Shown here in pieces: positions 34,486 to 43,680 of a stretch of 64,000 nt of DNA (positions are counted from its first letter, which is position 1; each line of letters begins with the position of its first letter). A model generated the notes under the pieces. The model saw nothing but the letters and a program-made list of their open reading frames with translations, was not told where the DNA came from and searched no databases. Made by a program: the position numbers and the translations under genes. This DNA is from JAGQZY01 sp964588335 (lineage in GTDB: Bacteria > Bdellovibrionota > Bdellovibrionia > Bdellovibrionales > JAGQZY01). The stretch spans positions 1-64,000 of the forward strand of contig CAZPOV010000010.1 of assembly GCA_964588335.1 (NCBI GenBank). The letters run 5' to 3'.

Positions 34486-35386
34486 CCTTGGTGTAGGCTT
34501 CTCCAGCTTCGACTGAGGTTTTCACCATATCTTGTGGCAACGGACAGTGAAAACCAGTGGAAACCGCACACGGTGGGTTGTAACTAAAGTTAAAATCAAC
34601 AGAGATAGCATCACCATCTTTCAGCTGCTTGATTTTTTGGGGAAACTCAACATTTAAAAATCGTCCGGCACCGTAGGTTTTTTTACCATTGCTGTAATCA
34701 CGATACAGAAGCATGGTTACCGCTTCATCTTTATAAGAATCATCCGAAGAAAAATTGTAAACCGACAGTTCAACCGGTTGATCAAGGAGATTTCCCTTAA
34801 GCAAGGCCACTTTTTGCATGGTTTTACTAGAGCCATCCGATCGTTGAATTGTGACATCCTTTGGTTGATCGAGCCAATGCCACTCGGTTTGCACTTTGTA
34901 GGTCGGGGAATAAGAAAAGAAATCTCGATTTCTTTTCTTTTCAATACCTGACTGTTTCAAATCATGCACAAACACTCGGACTTGGCCTTCATCTTTGTAA
35001 TGATAGGCTGATAAAAAGTACTGCTCATCTTTCAGCACCGCGGTCGGCTTCTCCACCGGCAATTCGATGGCCTGCTTTTGATCGTCCTCTTGAATAAAAA
35101 TTTTTGCATCGTCCTGGCGCCGAAGTGCCAAAGGGCAATCTTCGCATTGGCGCTGAAATCGTGGATAATTCCCACTGGTTTTAAGAAAAACCTTTTCGCC
35201 AACGTTTTTTAGATAAATATGATGAGTGATTGATGGCGACGAGAAGGGTTCTTGGTACTTCTTCGAAAGATCTTTCGTCCATTTTTTCCATTCTTTAGGA
35301 GTTGCCGCCGTATCGCCACCAGATTCCTGGTCTTTGGGAGTGCAACTGACACCAATCATCAACAAAACTAAAAATGCTATCTTCAT
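34475..35386 (-). CDS. DUF1684-like lipoprotein
   Basis: 303 residues. Short signal with lipobox (IGVSCT). The C-terminal part resembles DUF1684: GAGRFLNVEFP, then DFNFSYNPPCAVSTGFHCPL and VKTSVEAGE. DUF1684 proteins are common in Bacteroidetes and Actinobacteria and have no known activity. The Cys pair in the NPPC..FHCPLP motif is kept. It is divergent from the MscS gene, and its stop lies inside the DUF2878 gene on the other strand. Confidence 0.75.
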   Translation of the reverse strand: MKIAFLVLLMIGVSCTPKDQESGGDTAATPKEWKKWTKDLSKKYQEPFSSPSITHHIYLKNVGEKVFLKTSGNYPRFQRQCEDCPLALRRQDDAKIFIQEDDQKQAIELPVEKPTAVLKDEQYFLSAYHYKDEGQVRVFVHDLKQSGIEKKRNRDFFSYSPTYKVQTEWHWLDQPKDVTIQRSDGSSKTMQKVALLKGNLLDQPVELSVYNFSSDDSYKDEAVTMLLYRDYSNGKKTYGAGRFLNVEFPQKIKQLKDGDAISVDFNFSYNPPCAVSTGFHCPLPQDMVKTSVEAGEAYTKVSH

Positions 35387-35483
35387 AATCGTTTTCTACC
35401 ACCCCCCTTCCCCTTGGGCAACACGTTAAGACTCAACATCAAGGAAGATTTTGATAGGATAGCCTTTATAAAAGTGAGGACAT

Positions 35484-37094
35484 ATGCGCACACTCGGTTT
35501 ATTCATCGTGATTCTGTTTCTAACCCCGGCGGCCTGGCCCATTGATGAGCTTGCCTACGTCAAAACCGACTCGCCTCGCGACACCATGGAAACCTTTATG
35601 TCTGCTATGAATGACTACCGCGAAGGGGTCATCAAAAACATACCCGCAAAACGCCATCGCATATACGACGCCATTCGCTGTTTCGCAGAAAAAGACACCA
35701 GTGTTATCACATCACAAAGAGAAAAAGAACTGGCGGCTATTTTCTTAAAAGAAGTTATCGACCGAGTCATTGTGGTTGATCTCAGTAAGGTTCCAGAAAC
35801 CCCTCAAAAAAATAGGTGGCGAATGGCTAAAACCGAAATTGTCTTAAAGCTGCAAACCGATGGTGATCGAGAAGGTGAATGGCTGATAACAGAAAGCACT
35901 TGGAAGCGGGCCGGCCAATTTTATGAAAGAGTAAAAGATCACCCGTACCTTGAAGGAAGTGGAAAGGGAGCCGCTTACATTCAACCCTGGATGGAAAAGT
36001 ACCTACCAGAGTGGTCAAAAAAAGAAACCTTACGTCTCAAGAACTGGCAGTGGCTGGGTCTGCTTCTCGGTCTTTTTATAGGATTGATTTTTCGACTTCT
36101 GACGATTCTTATTTTAGCTATTTATAAGAATCTTGATTTTACCCAAAAGTATGAATGGAAAAAACAACTTCTCGAGCAAATTGAACGCCCGATCTCTTTA
36201 CTTGTGGCTGCAGTGTTTTGGTACTTTTGGATGTATTATCTGAAGCTCGAAGGACTTTCCTTCAGTATTGTCAATGGTCTTATTCAAGTCGTTTTTGGGT
36301 TTGCCTTCACTTGGGCGGCTTATATCGGAGTCAGTGTGTTAGGAACCTATTTCAAGGAAAGAGCTTTACAGACCGAATCCACACTCGACGATCAGTTGAT
36401 CCCGTTTCTTGAAAAATCTCTGAAACTGACAATCATTTTACTTGGTATTCTTGTGGTTTTACAGAATATGGGTGTCAACGTTTTCTCTTTGCTGGCTGGA
36501 TTGGGGCTGGGTGGTTTGGCTTTTGCTCTTGCTGCCAAGGACACCGCCGCCAACCTGTTTGGGTCGATAATGATTTTGGTTGATCGCCCCTTCAAAATTG
36601 GCGACTGGGTGGCTCTGGATGGAGTCGAAGGCACTGTCGAGGAGATTGGATTCCGTTCAACTCGGGTGCGCACCTTCTACAATTCATTGATCACAGTTCC
36701 CAATGCCAATGTTGCCAATGTGCAAATTGATAACCTGGGTGTGCGGCAGTATCGCCGGACCACCGCCACTCTGGGAGTGACCTATGATACACCAATGGAC
36801 AAACTCAACCGCTTTATCGAGGGAATTCGCGAGATTATCTTAACCAACCCAATCTCTAGAAAAGACTACTTCCACGTCTATTTTTCGGGCTATGGAGACT
36901 CCAGCCTCAATATCCTAGTCTATTTCTTTTTAATCACAAATGATTGGGGTGAAGAATTAAAAGAACGCCAGAATATTTACGAAGCCATTTATAGATTGGC
37001 TGAAGAAACAGGTGTCGAGTTCGCGTTTCCAACACGCACCCTTCATTTGCAGGGAAGTTTAACTCCCCCACCTGGAGATTCTGCAAAACCTTAA
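35484..37094 (+). CDS. MscS-family mechanosensitive channel with extended periplasmic N-terminus
   Basis: 536 residues. Signal-like start, an exported region of about 170 residues (ETFMSAMNDYREGV), then several membrane helices from about 190. The pore helix and beta domain are typical (LAGLGLGGLAFALAAKDTAAN, then IGDWVALDGVEGTVEEIGF and TVPNANVANVQIDN). MscS channels release solutes during osmotic downshock. The N-terminal domain may sense an envelope signal. The gene ends before a hairpin terminator at 37195-37225. Confidence 0.92.
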   Translation: MRTLGLFIVILFLTPAAWPIDELAYVKTDSPRDTMETFMSAMNDYREGVIKNIPAKRHRIYDAIRCFAEKDTSVITSQREKELAAIFLKEVIDRVIVVDLSKVPETPQKNRWRMAKTEIVLKLQTDGDREGEWLITESTWKRAGQFYERVKDHPYLEGSGKGAAYIQPWMEKYLPEWSKKETLRLKNWQWLGLLLGLFIGLIFRLLTILILAIYKNLDFTQKYEWKKQLLEQIERPISLLVAAVFWYFWMYYLKLEGLSFSIVNGLIQVVFGFAFTWAAYIGVSVLGTYFKERALQTESTLDDQLIPFLEKSLKLTIILLGILVVLQNMGVNVFSLLAGLGLGGLAFALAAKDTAANLFGSIMILVDRPFKIGDWVALDGVEGTVEEIGFRSTRVRTFYNSLITVPNANVANVQIDNLGVRQYRRTTATLGVTYDTPMDKLNRFIEGIREIILTNPISRKDYFHVYFSGYGDSSLNILVYFFLITNDWGEELKERQNIYEAIYRLAEETGVEFAFPTRTLHLQGSLTPPPGDSAKP

Positions 37095-37194
37095 GTTCTA
37101 AGCTTACTTCGATGAGCCAAGGCTTTTATCATTGAACCTTGGCAAAACCAACTTGGCGTGCGCAACACACAGCTGCGATAGATTCATAAAAAAA

Positions 37195-37225
37195 AAGGAA
37201 CCCCTTTGGGTTCCTTAGTGTTTTT
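37195..37225 (+). terminator. Terminator of the mscS-like gene
   Basis: AAGGAACCC pairs with GGGTTCCTT (37195-37216) around a 4-base loop, followed by AGTGTTTTT. It lies 100 bases after the stop codon, back to back with a second hairpin serving the opposite strand. Confidence 0.8.
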
Positions 37226-37237
37226 AGAAACTTTTAA

Positions 37238-37270
37238 TAAAAAAAGACGACTTCTGGAAAGTCGTCTTTT
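37238..37270 (-). terminator. Terminator of the coiled-coil/SH3 gene
   Basis: AAAAGACGACTT pairs with AAGTCGTCTTTT (37242-37270, 12-base stem, 5-base loop). The plus-strand A-run on its left is a U-run for the minus-strand transcript of the gene at 37301-38251. Confidence 0.8.
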
Positions 37271-37300
37271 GATCAAAAAGAGATTATTCAAAATCACTTT

Positions 37301-38251
37301 TTATTGGAAACACCCGGCTCCCATAAAAGCTTTTTGACCATTGTGAATCACTGAATACCAACCGCGGTTGTATTTTTTCACACGAAGTGAAGAACCACGA
37401 GATGTTTTTCCAAGAACCTTTGAAGAAAGGCTTGGGTAGTTACGAATGTTACAACCAGAAGTCATGACTTTCGCAACTTTACCGTTGGTTTGAGCAACAG
37501 TTGAACCAAGAGTTCGAGTCAAACGTTTACGTCTTTGTTTGTCATAGAAAGACTTGTCGGTTTCCACTTCGATTTCTAATTCATCTAGTTTTTTAGAAAT
37601 TTGTCGAAGCGTGTCTCTGTGGCTGGTCACGGCACTTAAGAAAAGGGCACGATCTTTGTCAGCTGTTTTGTAAGATATCTGAGCTTTGGCTTGCAAATCC
37701 TTAAGTCCTGTCTCGGCACGACGAAGGGCTTTCACCGCCATGAGCTCTTCCTTCTTGGCTTCACTCAACTTCTCTTTCATTTCTTCCATCTCTTTTTTAA
37801 CATCAGCGAAAGACTCCATGACTCGCTTTTGTTCTTCTAATGCTTTTTCTCTTTCAATCTTAGAGTCTTCAAGACGAAGATTGAGATCATTGATTTCATC
37901 TTTAGCCATCAATGCTTGTTGTTTGGCTTGTTCGGTTTCGATTCGAGCTTTTTCGGCCTCTTCGATAGCCCGAGCTCGATCTCTTTCGGCGCGAGCAATA
38001 GCTCGTTTAGCCTGAGCTTCTTGTTGTCGAGCTCTCTCTAATTCGCGCTTTGCTTTACGAATCGAAAGCTGACTGCTTCGCTGCTCTTCTAAAGCCACTT
38101 TTTCAGCCTCTTTCGCTTCTTGCATAGCCGCCTCAGAGTCGGCGATCGCTGTTTCAGCTTCTATCATTAGCTCGTCTTCTAAGGACTGTGCTCCCACAGG
38201 TCCCGATATCGCTAACGTTAATACAAACGTCAATATTGGTTTACCTAACAT
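37301..38251 (-). CDS. Secreted coiled-coil protein with C-terminal SH3b domain
   Basis: 316 residues. Signal peptide ending GPVGAQS, then a long charged coiled coil from about 25 to 185 rich in A, E, K and R (AEKARIETEQAKQQAL). A second helical segment follows, and a bacterial SH3 domain at about 255-316 (CNIRNYPSLSSKVLGK, LRVKKYNRGWYSV). SH3b domains bind peptidoglycan or peptides. It probably spans part of the periplasm attached to the wall. AAAGGGG precedes ATG 38251. Confidence 0.85.
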   Translation of the reverse strand: MLGKPILTFVLTLAISGPVGAQSLEDELMIEAETAIADSEAAMQEAKEAEKVALEEQRSSQLSIRKAKRELERARQQEAQAKRAIARAERDRARAIEEAEKARIETEQAKQQALMAKDEINDLNLRLEDSKIEREKALEEQKRVMESFADVKKEMEEMKEKLSEAKKEELMAVKALRRAETGLKDLQAKAQISYKTADKDRALFLSAVTSHRDTLRQISKKLDELEIEVETDKSFYDKQRRKRLTRTLGSTVAQTNGKVAKVMTSGCNIRNYPSLSSKVLGKTSRGSSLRVKKYNRGWYSVIHNGQKAFMGAGCFQ

Positions 38252-38681
38252 TCTTAACCCCTTTGTTAATCACTGTCATATTCGGAGACCCCGCCCTAAG
38301 GTTTAAGGCAATGGTCTAAAAACAGGGGATTTCTGTACTTTTTTGATCATAATGAGACGTTTTTGGGCCTTTTGTTTAATAATTCAACGAAAGACTGGAA
38401 ATCTCTAACTTTTGTCGAGCCGTCTAACAGACCGTTAACGTTGATGATTTTTAACCATTTTTTATGGTGCCATTGTGGTACCAGTTTTGCTCCTTGAATT
38501 GTCAAATTCAACAGAAAGGCGGCTGAACCATGAATTCCAATTTGAAACAAATCAAATTATTTGAAATCAAACTCATGTTAGCGTCGTTCGGCTTTGTTTT
38601 TTTTATTGTTTGCATCCTATAAATCTGTAAAAATCTCGCTTCAGACTTGCCAATTATTTTGGTTCCCCCTATGAATAATTT
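38252..38681. other. Intergenic region between divergent genes
   Basis: 430 bases holding the promoters of the SH3b protein (minus) and PhoX (plus). It contains one plausible tiny gene (38530-38622, listed separately). No tRNA, repeat or terminator was seen. Confidence 0.5.
38530..38622 (+). CDS. Possible 30-residue single-span membrane peptide
   Basis: ATG 38530 to TAA 38620-38622. AAAGGCGG lies about 8 bases before the start. The product has a charged N-terminus (MNSNLKQIKLFEIK) and a hydrophobic tail (LMLASFGFVFFIVCIL), the layout of small membrane regulators. Only the ribosome-binding site and composition support it. Confidence 0.3.
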   Translation: MNSNLKQIKLFEIKLMLASFGFVFFIVCIL

Positions 38682-40283
38682 ATGGATACAATGCAGAGTC
38701 GCCGACAGTTCCTTAGGTTCGTTTCCAGTCAAACCACTTTACTAGGATTGAGTCCCCTTCTCCTCAACTCCTTAACCGGTTGTACAACCACACCGGAAAA
38801 TTCTGAAATTAAAGGTATTCAACCTTCTTTTGAAGATAAACTTTTGTTAGCCGATGGCTTGCAATATAAAGTGTTGGCCCGATGGGGAGATAAAATAAAT
38901 AAAAATGGTGAAACTTTCGGATTTAACAATGACTTTACCTGTTACCTTCCGTTTGCAGGCAAAACCAATGAAGGTTTGCTTTGGGTGAATCATGAATCTG
39001 TCATCCCGCAGTTTATTCATGGAAAAAACTCGGACCAACTGACTCGCTCGATCAATGAAATCATTAAAGAGCAAGAGGCCGTTGGCGGTTCGATCTTGCA
39101 CGTGAAGAAAATTTCTGACGAGTGGGCTGTACAAATCAATTCAAAATACAATCGACGGGTGCACGGACGTACCAAAATACCTTTTAGTCACGGCACGACG
39201 ATTCAGGGAAGCAAAGCCGCGGTTGGAACTTTGGCCAATTGTGCCGGTGGCCTCACCCCTTGGGGCACCTTTTTAACCAGTGAAGAGAACTACGATGGCT
39301 TTTATGGCGAGGCCAAAATGGTCAAAGGTCAACGCTCGGTTCATACTTTTGAAAAGTTCAATTGGTGGAAACAGTTCCCTCTGCCACCCGAACACTATGG
39401 TTGGATTGTTGAAATCGATCCAACAACTGGAGCGGCTGAAAAACAAATCCTACTAGGTCGCGCCCCCCACGAAGGCGCCACTGTTGCTGTCACTCGCGAT
39501 AAGAAAGTCGCCGTTTACATGGGTGAAGACCGCGAAGGTGGCTACATCTATAAATTTGTTTCAACAGGAATGAATTTTAAAGACGGAACTCTGTATGCCG
39601 CCGACACCAAAAATGGAAAATGGTTGGCTCTTAATATTGAAAAAAGTCCTGTACTTAAGAACAATTTCCGAAATCAACTTGAGGTTTTAACCTACGCTCA
39701 CCAATCAGCTGAAATTGTTGGTGCCACTCCGCAAGATCGCCCCGAGGATGTGGCCGTTCATCCACAGACCGGTGATATTTTTATCACCCTGACCAAAAAC
39801 AGCCAAACTGGAAACCTTTACGGTAGTCTTTTGAAAATCAGCGAAGACAAAGATCATGATTCCGTCACTTTCAGTGCTGACACCTGGATCAGTGGAGGCT
39901 TGCAAAGCGGCCTGGCCTGTCCTGACAACCTTTGTTTTGATAAAAAAGGCAATCTTTGGGTGACCGTCGATATGTCAGAAAAAGACATTGGCAATAAGAA
40001 CTATAAACAGTTTGGTAACAACGGATTATTTTACATTCCAATGTCGGGAAAAAATGCCGGCGTTCCGATCCAAGTGGCCTCGGCTCCCGTTGACGCTGAG
40101 TTAACAGGGCCCTGGTTTACCCCGGACTACAAAACTCTCTTCCTCTCGGTGCAACACCCTGGGTCCTCCGGACGCAACAACCTCGCCCACCCAACCAGCA
40201 CCTGGCCCGATGGAAAGGGGCAAATGCCCAAGCCGGCCGTCGTCGCTATTGAAGGCCCTCTGTTTGATCAGTTGATGGGATAG
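38682..40283 (+). CDS. phoX: PhoX-family phosphatase (Tat-exported)
   Basis: 533 residues. A Tat signal with SRRQFLRF and a hydrophobic stretch with a Cys (LTGC) that may be lipidated. Family marks: TPWGTFLTSEENYDGF, MGEDREGGYIYKF, RPEDVAVHP and NLCFDKKGNLWVTVD. PhoX enzymes are monomeric Ca2+/Fe3+-dependent alkaline phosphatases that release phosphate from organic esters in the periplasm. No pho box was identified. ATG 38691 is an alternative start. Confidence 0.88.
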   Translation: MDTMQSRRQFLRFVSSQTTLLGLSPLLLNSLTGCTTTPENSEIKGIQPSFEDKLLLADGLQYKVLARWGDKINKNGETFGFNNDFTCYLPFAGKTNEGLLWVNHESVIPQFIHGKNSDQLTRSINEIIKEQEAVGGSILHVKKISDEWAVQINSKYNRRVHGRTKIPFSHGTTIQGSKAAVGTLANCAGGLTPWGTFLTSEENYDGFYGEAKMVKGQRSVHTFEKFNWWKQFPLPPEHYGWIVEIDPTTGAAEKQILLGRAPHEGATVAVTRDKKVAVYMGEDREGGYIYKFVSTGMNFKDGTLYAADTKNGKWLALNIEKSPVLKNNFRNQLEVLTYAHQSAEIVGATPQDRPEDVAVHPQTGDIFITLTKNSQTGNLYGSLLKISEDKDHDSVTFSADTWISGGLQSGLACPDNLCFDKKGNLWVTVDMSEKDIGNKNYKQFGNNGLFYIPMSGKNAGVPIQVASAPVDAELTGPWFTPDYKTLFLSVQHPGSSGRNNLAHPTSTWPDGKGQMPKPAVVAIEGPLFDQLMG

Positions 40284-40404
40284 AAATCGATTTATTCCAT
40301 CGAGAGGTTTTCTCCCTCCGTTGAGTCAGGTCGCAATTTTCAGGACTGCAAAAATCTGTAATATTGACCCTTGAGAATTAGATCTGAGTTTACAAGGAGG
40401 TCTC

Positions 40405-41523
40405 ATGTCGTTGATACTCTTAGTGTTTAGCTTTCTTGCTAATGGGTCCTTAGCCGACACCCTGGTTCCCGCTCCAGAGGACTATGTCAAAGCGGAACAG
40501 TCTTACTTTATTGAGAATGAAAAGAACACCATGGACGTGTTTGCCGATGCTTCACCCTTGGTTGTCTCAGTCGACTCCACTCGAATGAGTCATTTCTTTT
40601 TCTCATCCCATGAACAAGAGGTTCCGGCAGGTTCTGGCTCCGGCTTTGTCTGGGACAAAGAAGGACACATCATCACCAACTTTCATGTGATTGGAGCCGC
40701 ACTCAACTCTTCAAGCCAAATTTGGGTCACCAGCAAAGATGGTGAGCGTTACAAGGCGAAGGTCGTCGGTACCGAGCCGCGCAAAGACATCGCCGTTTTG
40801 AAAGTCTCAGGAATGAAACTCAATTCTTCTGGGTTCTCTGAAAAAGTCGCCGATTCGGATACAATGCGCGTTGGGCAAAAGGTTTTGGCCATTGGTAGCC
40901 CCTTTGGATTCGAACAAAGTTTGACCACCGGAATTGTGTCGGCATTGAATCGTTCAATGCCCTCTGTGCTGAGCACTGTTACCATACGAGACATGATTCA
41001 AACCGACGCCAGTATCAACCCTGGAAACTCCGGAGGCCCCCTCCTCGACAGTCGCGGTTATTTGGCTGGGATGAACACGGCCATCGTTTCCGGTTCTGGC
41101 TCGTCGGCGGGCATTGGCTTTGCGGTCCCATCCAGTGCCATCAAACGCATAGCCAATCAAATTATTAAATTTGGCGAAGTTCGCCAGCCAGGTCTGGGTA
41201 TTCGACCGCTGTCTGGAATGCGCAAGCGTCTGCTTGGACGATATGGTTATGACATCAATGGAGGCGTGGTCATTGAATCAGTCGTACCCGGCAGTCCAGC
41301 GGCCCGTGCCGGCCTTCGCGGGTTGCAAGAGCACCCTCAATTAGGAGTTAGAATTGGTGATGTGATCACCGATATTGACCAAACTAAAATCGAAAATTTT
41401 GATGACCTCTATAACACTTTGAGTGAGAAGAAAGTGGGTGATCGAATAAGAATTAAATTTCGTCGAATGGGGCGAATTTTAACAAAATCAGTGAAACTTG
41501 AAGTTTTGGATATGACCAGCTAG
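40405..41523 (+). CDS. HtrA/DegP-family periplasmic serine protease
   Basis: 372 residues. Signal peptide ending near residue 17. Trypsin-like domain with an intact triad: His94 (NFHVIG), Asp128 (RKDIAVLK) and Ser209 (NPGNSGGPL). One C-terminal PDZ domain (GGVVIESVVPGSPAARAGL, GDVITDIDQTKI), like DegS or HhoB rather than DegP, which has two. It degrades or senses misfolded envelope proteins. AAGGAGG precedes the start at 5 bases. Its TAG overlaps the stop of the converging gene (CTAG). Confidence 0.93.
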   Translation: MSLILLVFSFLANGSLADTLVPAPEDYVKAEQSYFIENEKNTMDVFADASPLVVSVDSTRMSHFFFSSHEQEVPAGSGSGFVWDKEGHIITNFHVIGAALNSSSQIWVTSKDGERYKAKVVGTEPRKDIAVLKVSGMKLNSSGFSEKVADSDTMRVGQKVLAIGSPFGFEQSLTTGIVSALNRSMPSVLSTVTIRDMIQTDASINPGNSGGPLLDSRGYLAGMNTAIVSGSGSSAGIGFAVPSSAIKRIANQIIKFGEVRQPGLGIRPLSGMRKRLLGRYGYDINGGVVIESVVPGSPAARAGLRGLQEHPQLGVRIGDVITDIDQTKIENFDDLYNTLSEKKVGDRIRIKFRRMGRILTKSVKLEVLDMTS

Positions 41524-42176
41524 CGATGGCAGTTAAAAAGCGGCTTCTCGGAGGCTCCCCCACCGACAAAGAAAAATTGAAACTGATCATAGATAACGCC
41601 ACCGGAGCCATCTTTTTGCTGTTCGTAGTTCAATCCATAGGCCGGCGTCACCTGCTCCGGCGCCGCCTTTTGCCCTCGGCACCCCAAAGTCTGAGCGTCT
41701 TTCGGGATCACAAAGCCTTCGTTGAAAAAACAAGAGACCTGAATGTCGCCACTGGCTAAGGTTTGAATCGATAGAGCCCCAAATTCATCACTTTCAATGC
41801 TAAAACTTCCCGGCCTTCCGTAAAGCTCAAAGCACGTTTTCTGTCCATTGTAGACCTTGAAATGCAAAGGGTGGTCTTCATAAGCCAGAAACGCATCCAA
41901 GGAATCATCGATAAAATTGATCTGTTTTCCTTGGCTCGATTTACAGCTTTCATTATCAGCCGTCAAAAGCTCTTCAGCGTCGGCCACCACGGGGGCACAA
42001 TGTTGAATCAGTTTCAAAGACTGGGACCAACAATTGTTTGTCACTTCAAATTCGCAAATGGGCTTTTTTAGGGACTTCCCGTCATCGATAAATGCGGTAT
42101 CCAACTCCGAGCTCCAACCACTGCATGAGGCCACCAGAAGCCCCAGAAGTCCAATGCTGATGGTCTCCTTCAGCAT
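41520..42176 (-). CDS. Lipoprotein of unknown function, last gene of the pil operon
   Basis: 218 residues. Lipobox LLVASC. Several Cys in pairs (CEFEVTNNC, QLKLIQHC-type region, VSCFF, LGCRG) suggest disulfides. ATG 42176 follows the pilR stop with no gap (TAGATG), with GAGG inside pilR as its ribosome-binding site, so it is co-expressed with the pilus genes. No family was recognised. A role in pilus assembly or sensing is inferred from position only. Confidence 0.75.
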   Translation of the reverse strand: MLKETISIGLLGLLVASCSGWSSELDTAFIDDGKSLKKPICEFEVTNNCWSQSLKLIQHCAPVVADAEELLTADNESCKSSQGKQINFIDDSLDAFLAYEDHPLHFKVYNGQKTCFELYGRPGSFSIESDEFGALSIQTLASGDIQVSCFFNEGFVIPKDAQTLGCRGQKAAPEQVTPAYGLNYEQQKDGSGGVIYDQFQFFFVGGGASEKPLFNCHR

Positions 42177-43592
42177 CTAAACCTCATCGTCCTCTTCATC
42201 TTCGTCAGAAATAGAGCCTAGGTTGTATTTCTCAACACGATAGCGCATCGACCGAAAAGAAATATCCAAAAGGGCGGCCGCTCGTTTTTTAACACCACCG
42301 GCAGCATGAATGGCTTTAATGATAAGCTCTTTTTCGATTTGCCCTAACACCTTTTCTAAATCGATACCCTCTTCGGTGATCTCAATACCTTCACTGGAAA
42401 CCAATTGACGGGAACCACTGGTGGTTTTGACAAAGGGAGGCAAACTTTCTGGTAAAATCGAAGCCCCGGCTTCAAGTGCAACCGTTCTTTCAATGATATT
42501 TTCTAGCTCCCGAACGTTACCTGGGTAATCATACTTCTTAAGTATGTTCATGGCATCGGAACTGATACTGTTAACAGCTTTTCCCAATCGCTCGTTGTAC
42601 TTTTTTAGAAAGTGCTCAGCGAGAAGAGAAATATCATCTTTACGCTCACGCAACGGTGGCGTTTTAATCTGGATAACGTTTAAACGATAAAATAAATCCT
42701 GACGAAAACTACCATCGCCAACCATTTGCTCCAAATCACGATTGGTCGCAGCGATCAGACGGACAGTCACATGGGTGTCCTCGGTGGATCCGACACGTCT
42801 TACCACACGTTCTTGAATGGCCCTTAGCATTTTAACCTGAATCGTTAAAGGCAGCTCTCCGACCTCATCAAGGAACAAGGTTCCGCCATCGGCCACTTCA
42901 AAAAGACCGGCTTTATCGGAAACAGCTCCTGTAAAAGAACCTTTCTTATGACCGAACATTTCTGATTCCATCAAAGATTCAGGAATCGCTCCACAGTTTA
43001 CAGTGATAAAAGGCTTATCTTTTAACGGACCGTTATAGTGGATCGCTTTGGCGACCATCTCTTTACCGGTCCCGCTTTCACCGGTGACCAAAATATTGGT
43101 CGGCGTCGCCGAAACCCGCTTCACCATCTCGTAGATGTTGTGCATCGGCTGAGAGTTTCCAACAAGACTCTGAAAACTGTATTCTTTATTAAGTTCTTTT
43201 TTAAGGGTGCGGTTCTCTACTTCTAAATGCTGGCTGCGCAAAGCATTGGCGATGTTAATTCGAACTTCATCCAATTTAAAAGGCTTAGTGACGTAGTCGT
43301 ACGCCCCCATCTTCATAGCATCCACAGCAGTTTCAGTTGTTCCAAACGCGGTGATCATCATGAAAAGCAAGTCGGGGTAATTGTCCTTACAATGCTTTAA
43401 AAGCTCAATCCCTGTGACATTTGGCATTTGCAAATCAGAAATAACCAAATCAAAAGTCTTCTTTTTGAGAATATCAATGGCTTTCTGCCCATCCTCAACA
43501 CAGGTGACTTCATAACCCTCTTTCTTCAACATGATCTCTAGAAATTCACGAATGGATTCTTCATCATCGACAACAAGAATTCTTGGTTTCAT
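42177..43592 (-). CDS. pilR: PilR-like sigma-54-dependent response regulator
   Basis: 471 residues from ATG 43592 (GGAGG 6 bases upstream; a longer frame is open but unlikely). Receiver domain with Asp53 (VISDLQMPN), AAA+ domain with Walker A GESGTGKE and GSFTGA (sigma-54 contact loop with a common A-to-S change), and a Fis-type HTH at the end (KKRAAALLDISFRSMRYR). It activates sigma-54 promoters of pilin genes after phosphorylation by PilS, which lies just upstream. Confidence 0.93.
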   Translation of the reverse strand: MKPRILVVDDEESIREFLEIMLKKEGYEVTCVEDGQKAIDILKKKTFDLVISDLQMPNVTGIELLKHCKDNYPDLLFMMITAFGTTETAVDAMKMGAYDYVTKPFKLDEVRINIANALRSQHLEVENRTLKKELNKEYSFQSLVGNSQPMHNIYEMVKRVSATPTNILVTGESGTGKEMVAKAIHYNGPLKDKPFITVNCGAIPESLMESEMFGHKKGSFTGAVSDKAGLFEVADGGTLFLDEVGELPLTIQVKMLRAIQERVVRRVGSTEDTHVTVRLIAATNRDLEQMVGDGSFRQDLFYRLNVIQIKTPPLRERKDDISLLAEHFLKKYNERLGKAVNSISSDAMNILKKYDYPGNVRELENIIERTVALEAGASILPESLPPFVKTTSGSRQLVSSEGIEITEEGIDLEKVLGQIEKELIIKAIHAAGGVKKRAAALLDISFRSMRYRVEKYNLGSISDEDEEDDEV

Positions 43593-43680
43593 CCAAAGCC
43601 TCCAAACTCCATTGTCGGTTGAATAGTCAATTTGGGCAAGTCTTAAGCCAGGACCATTCAAAGGTACGAAAGCGCTGCGT

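Noticed and set aside
38347..38550. 67-residue minus-strand frame in the 430-base gap
   Set aside because: No ribosome-binding site or protein-like pattern.
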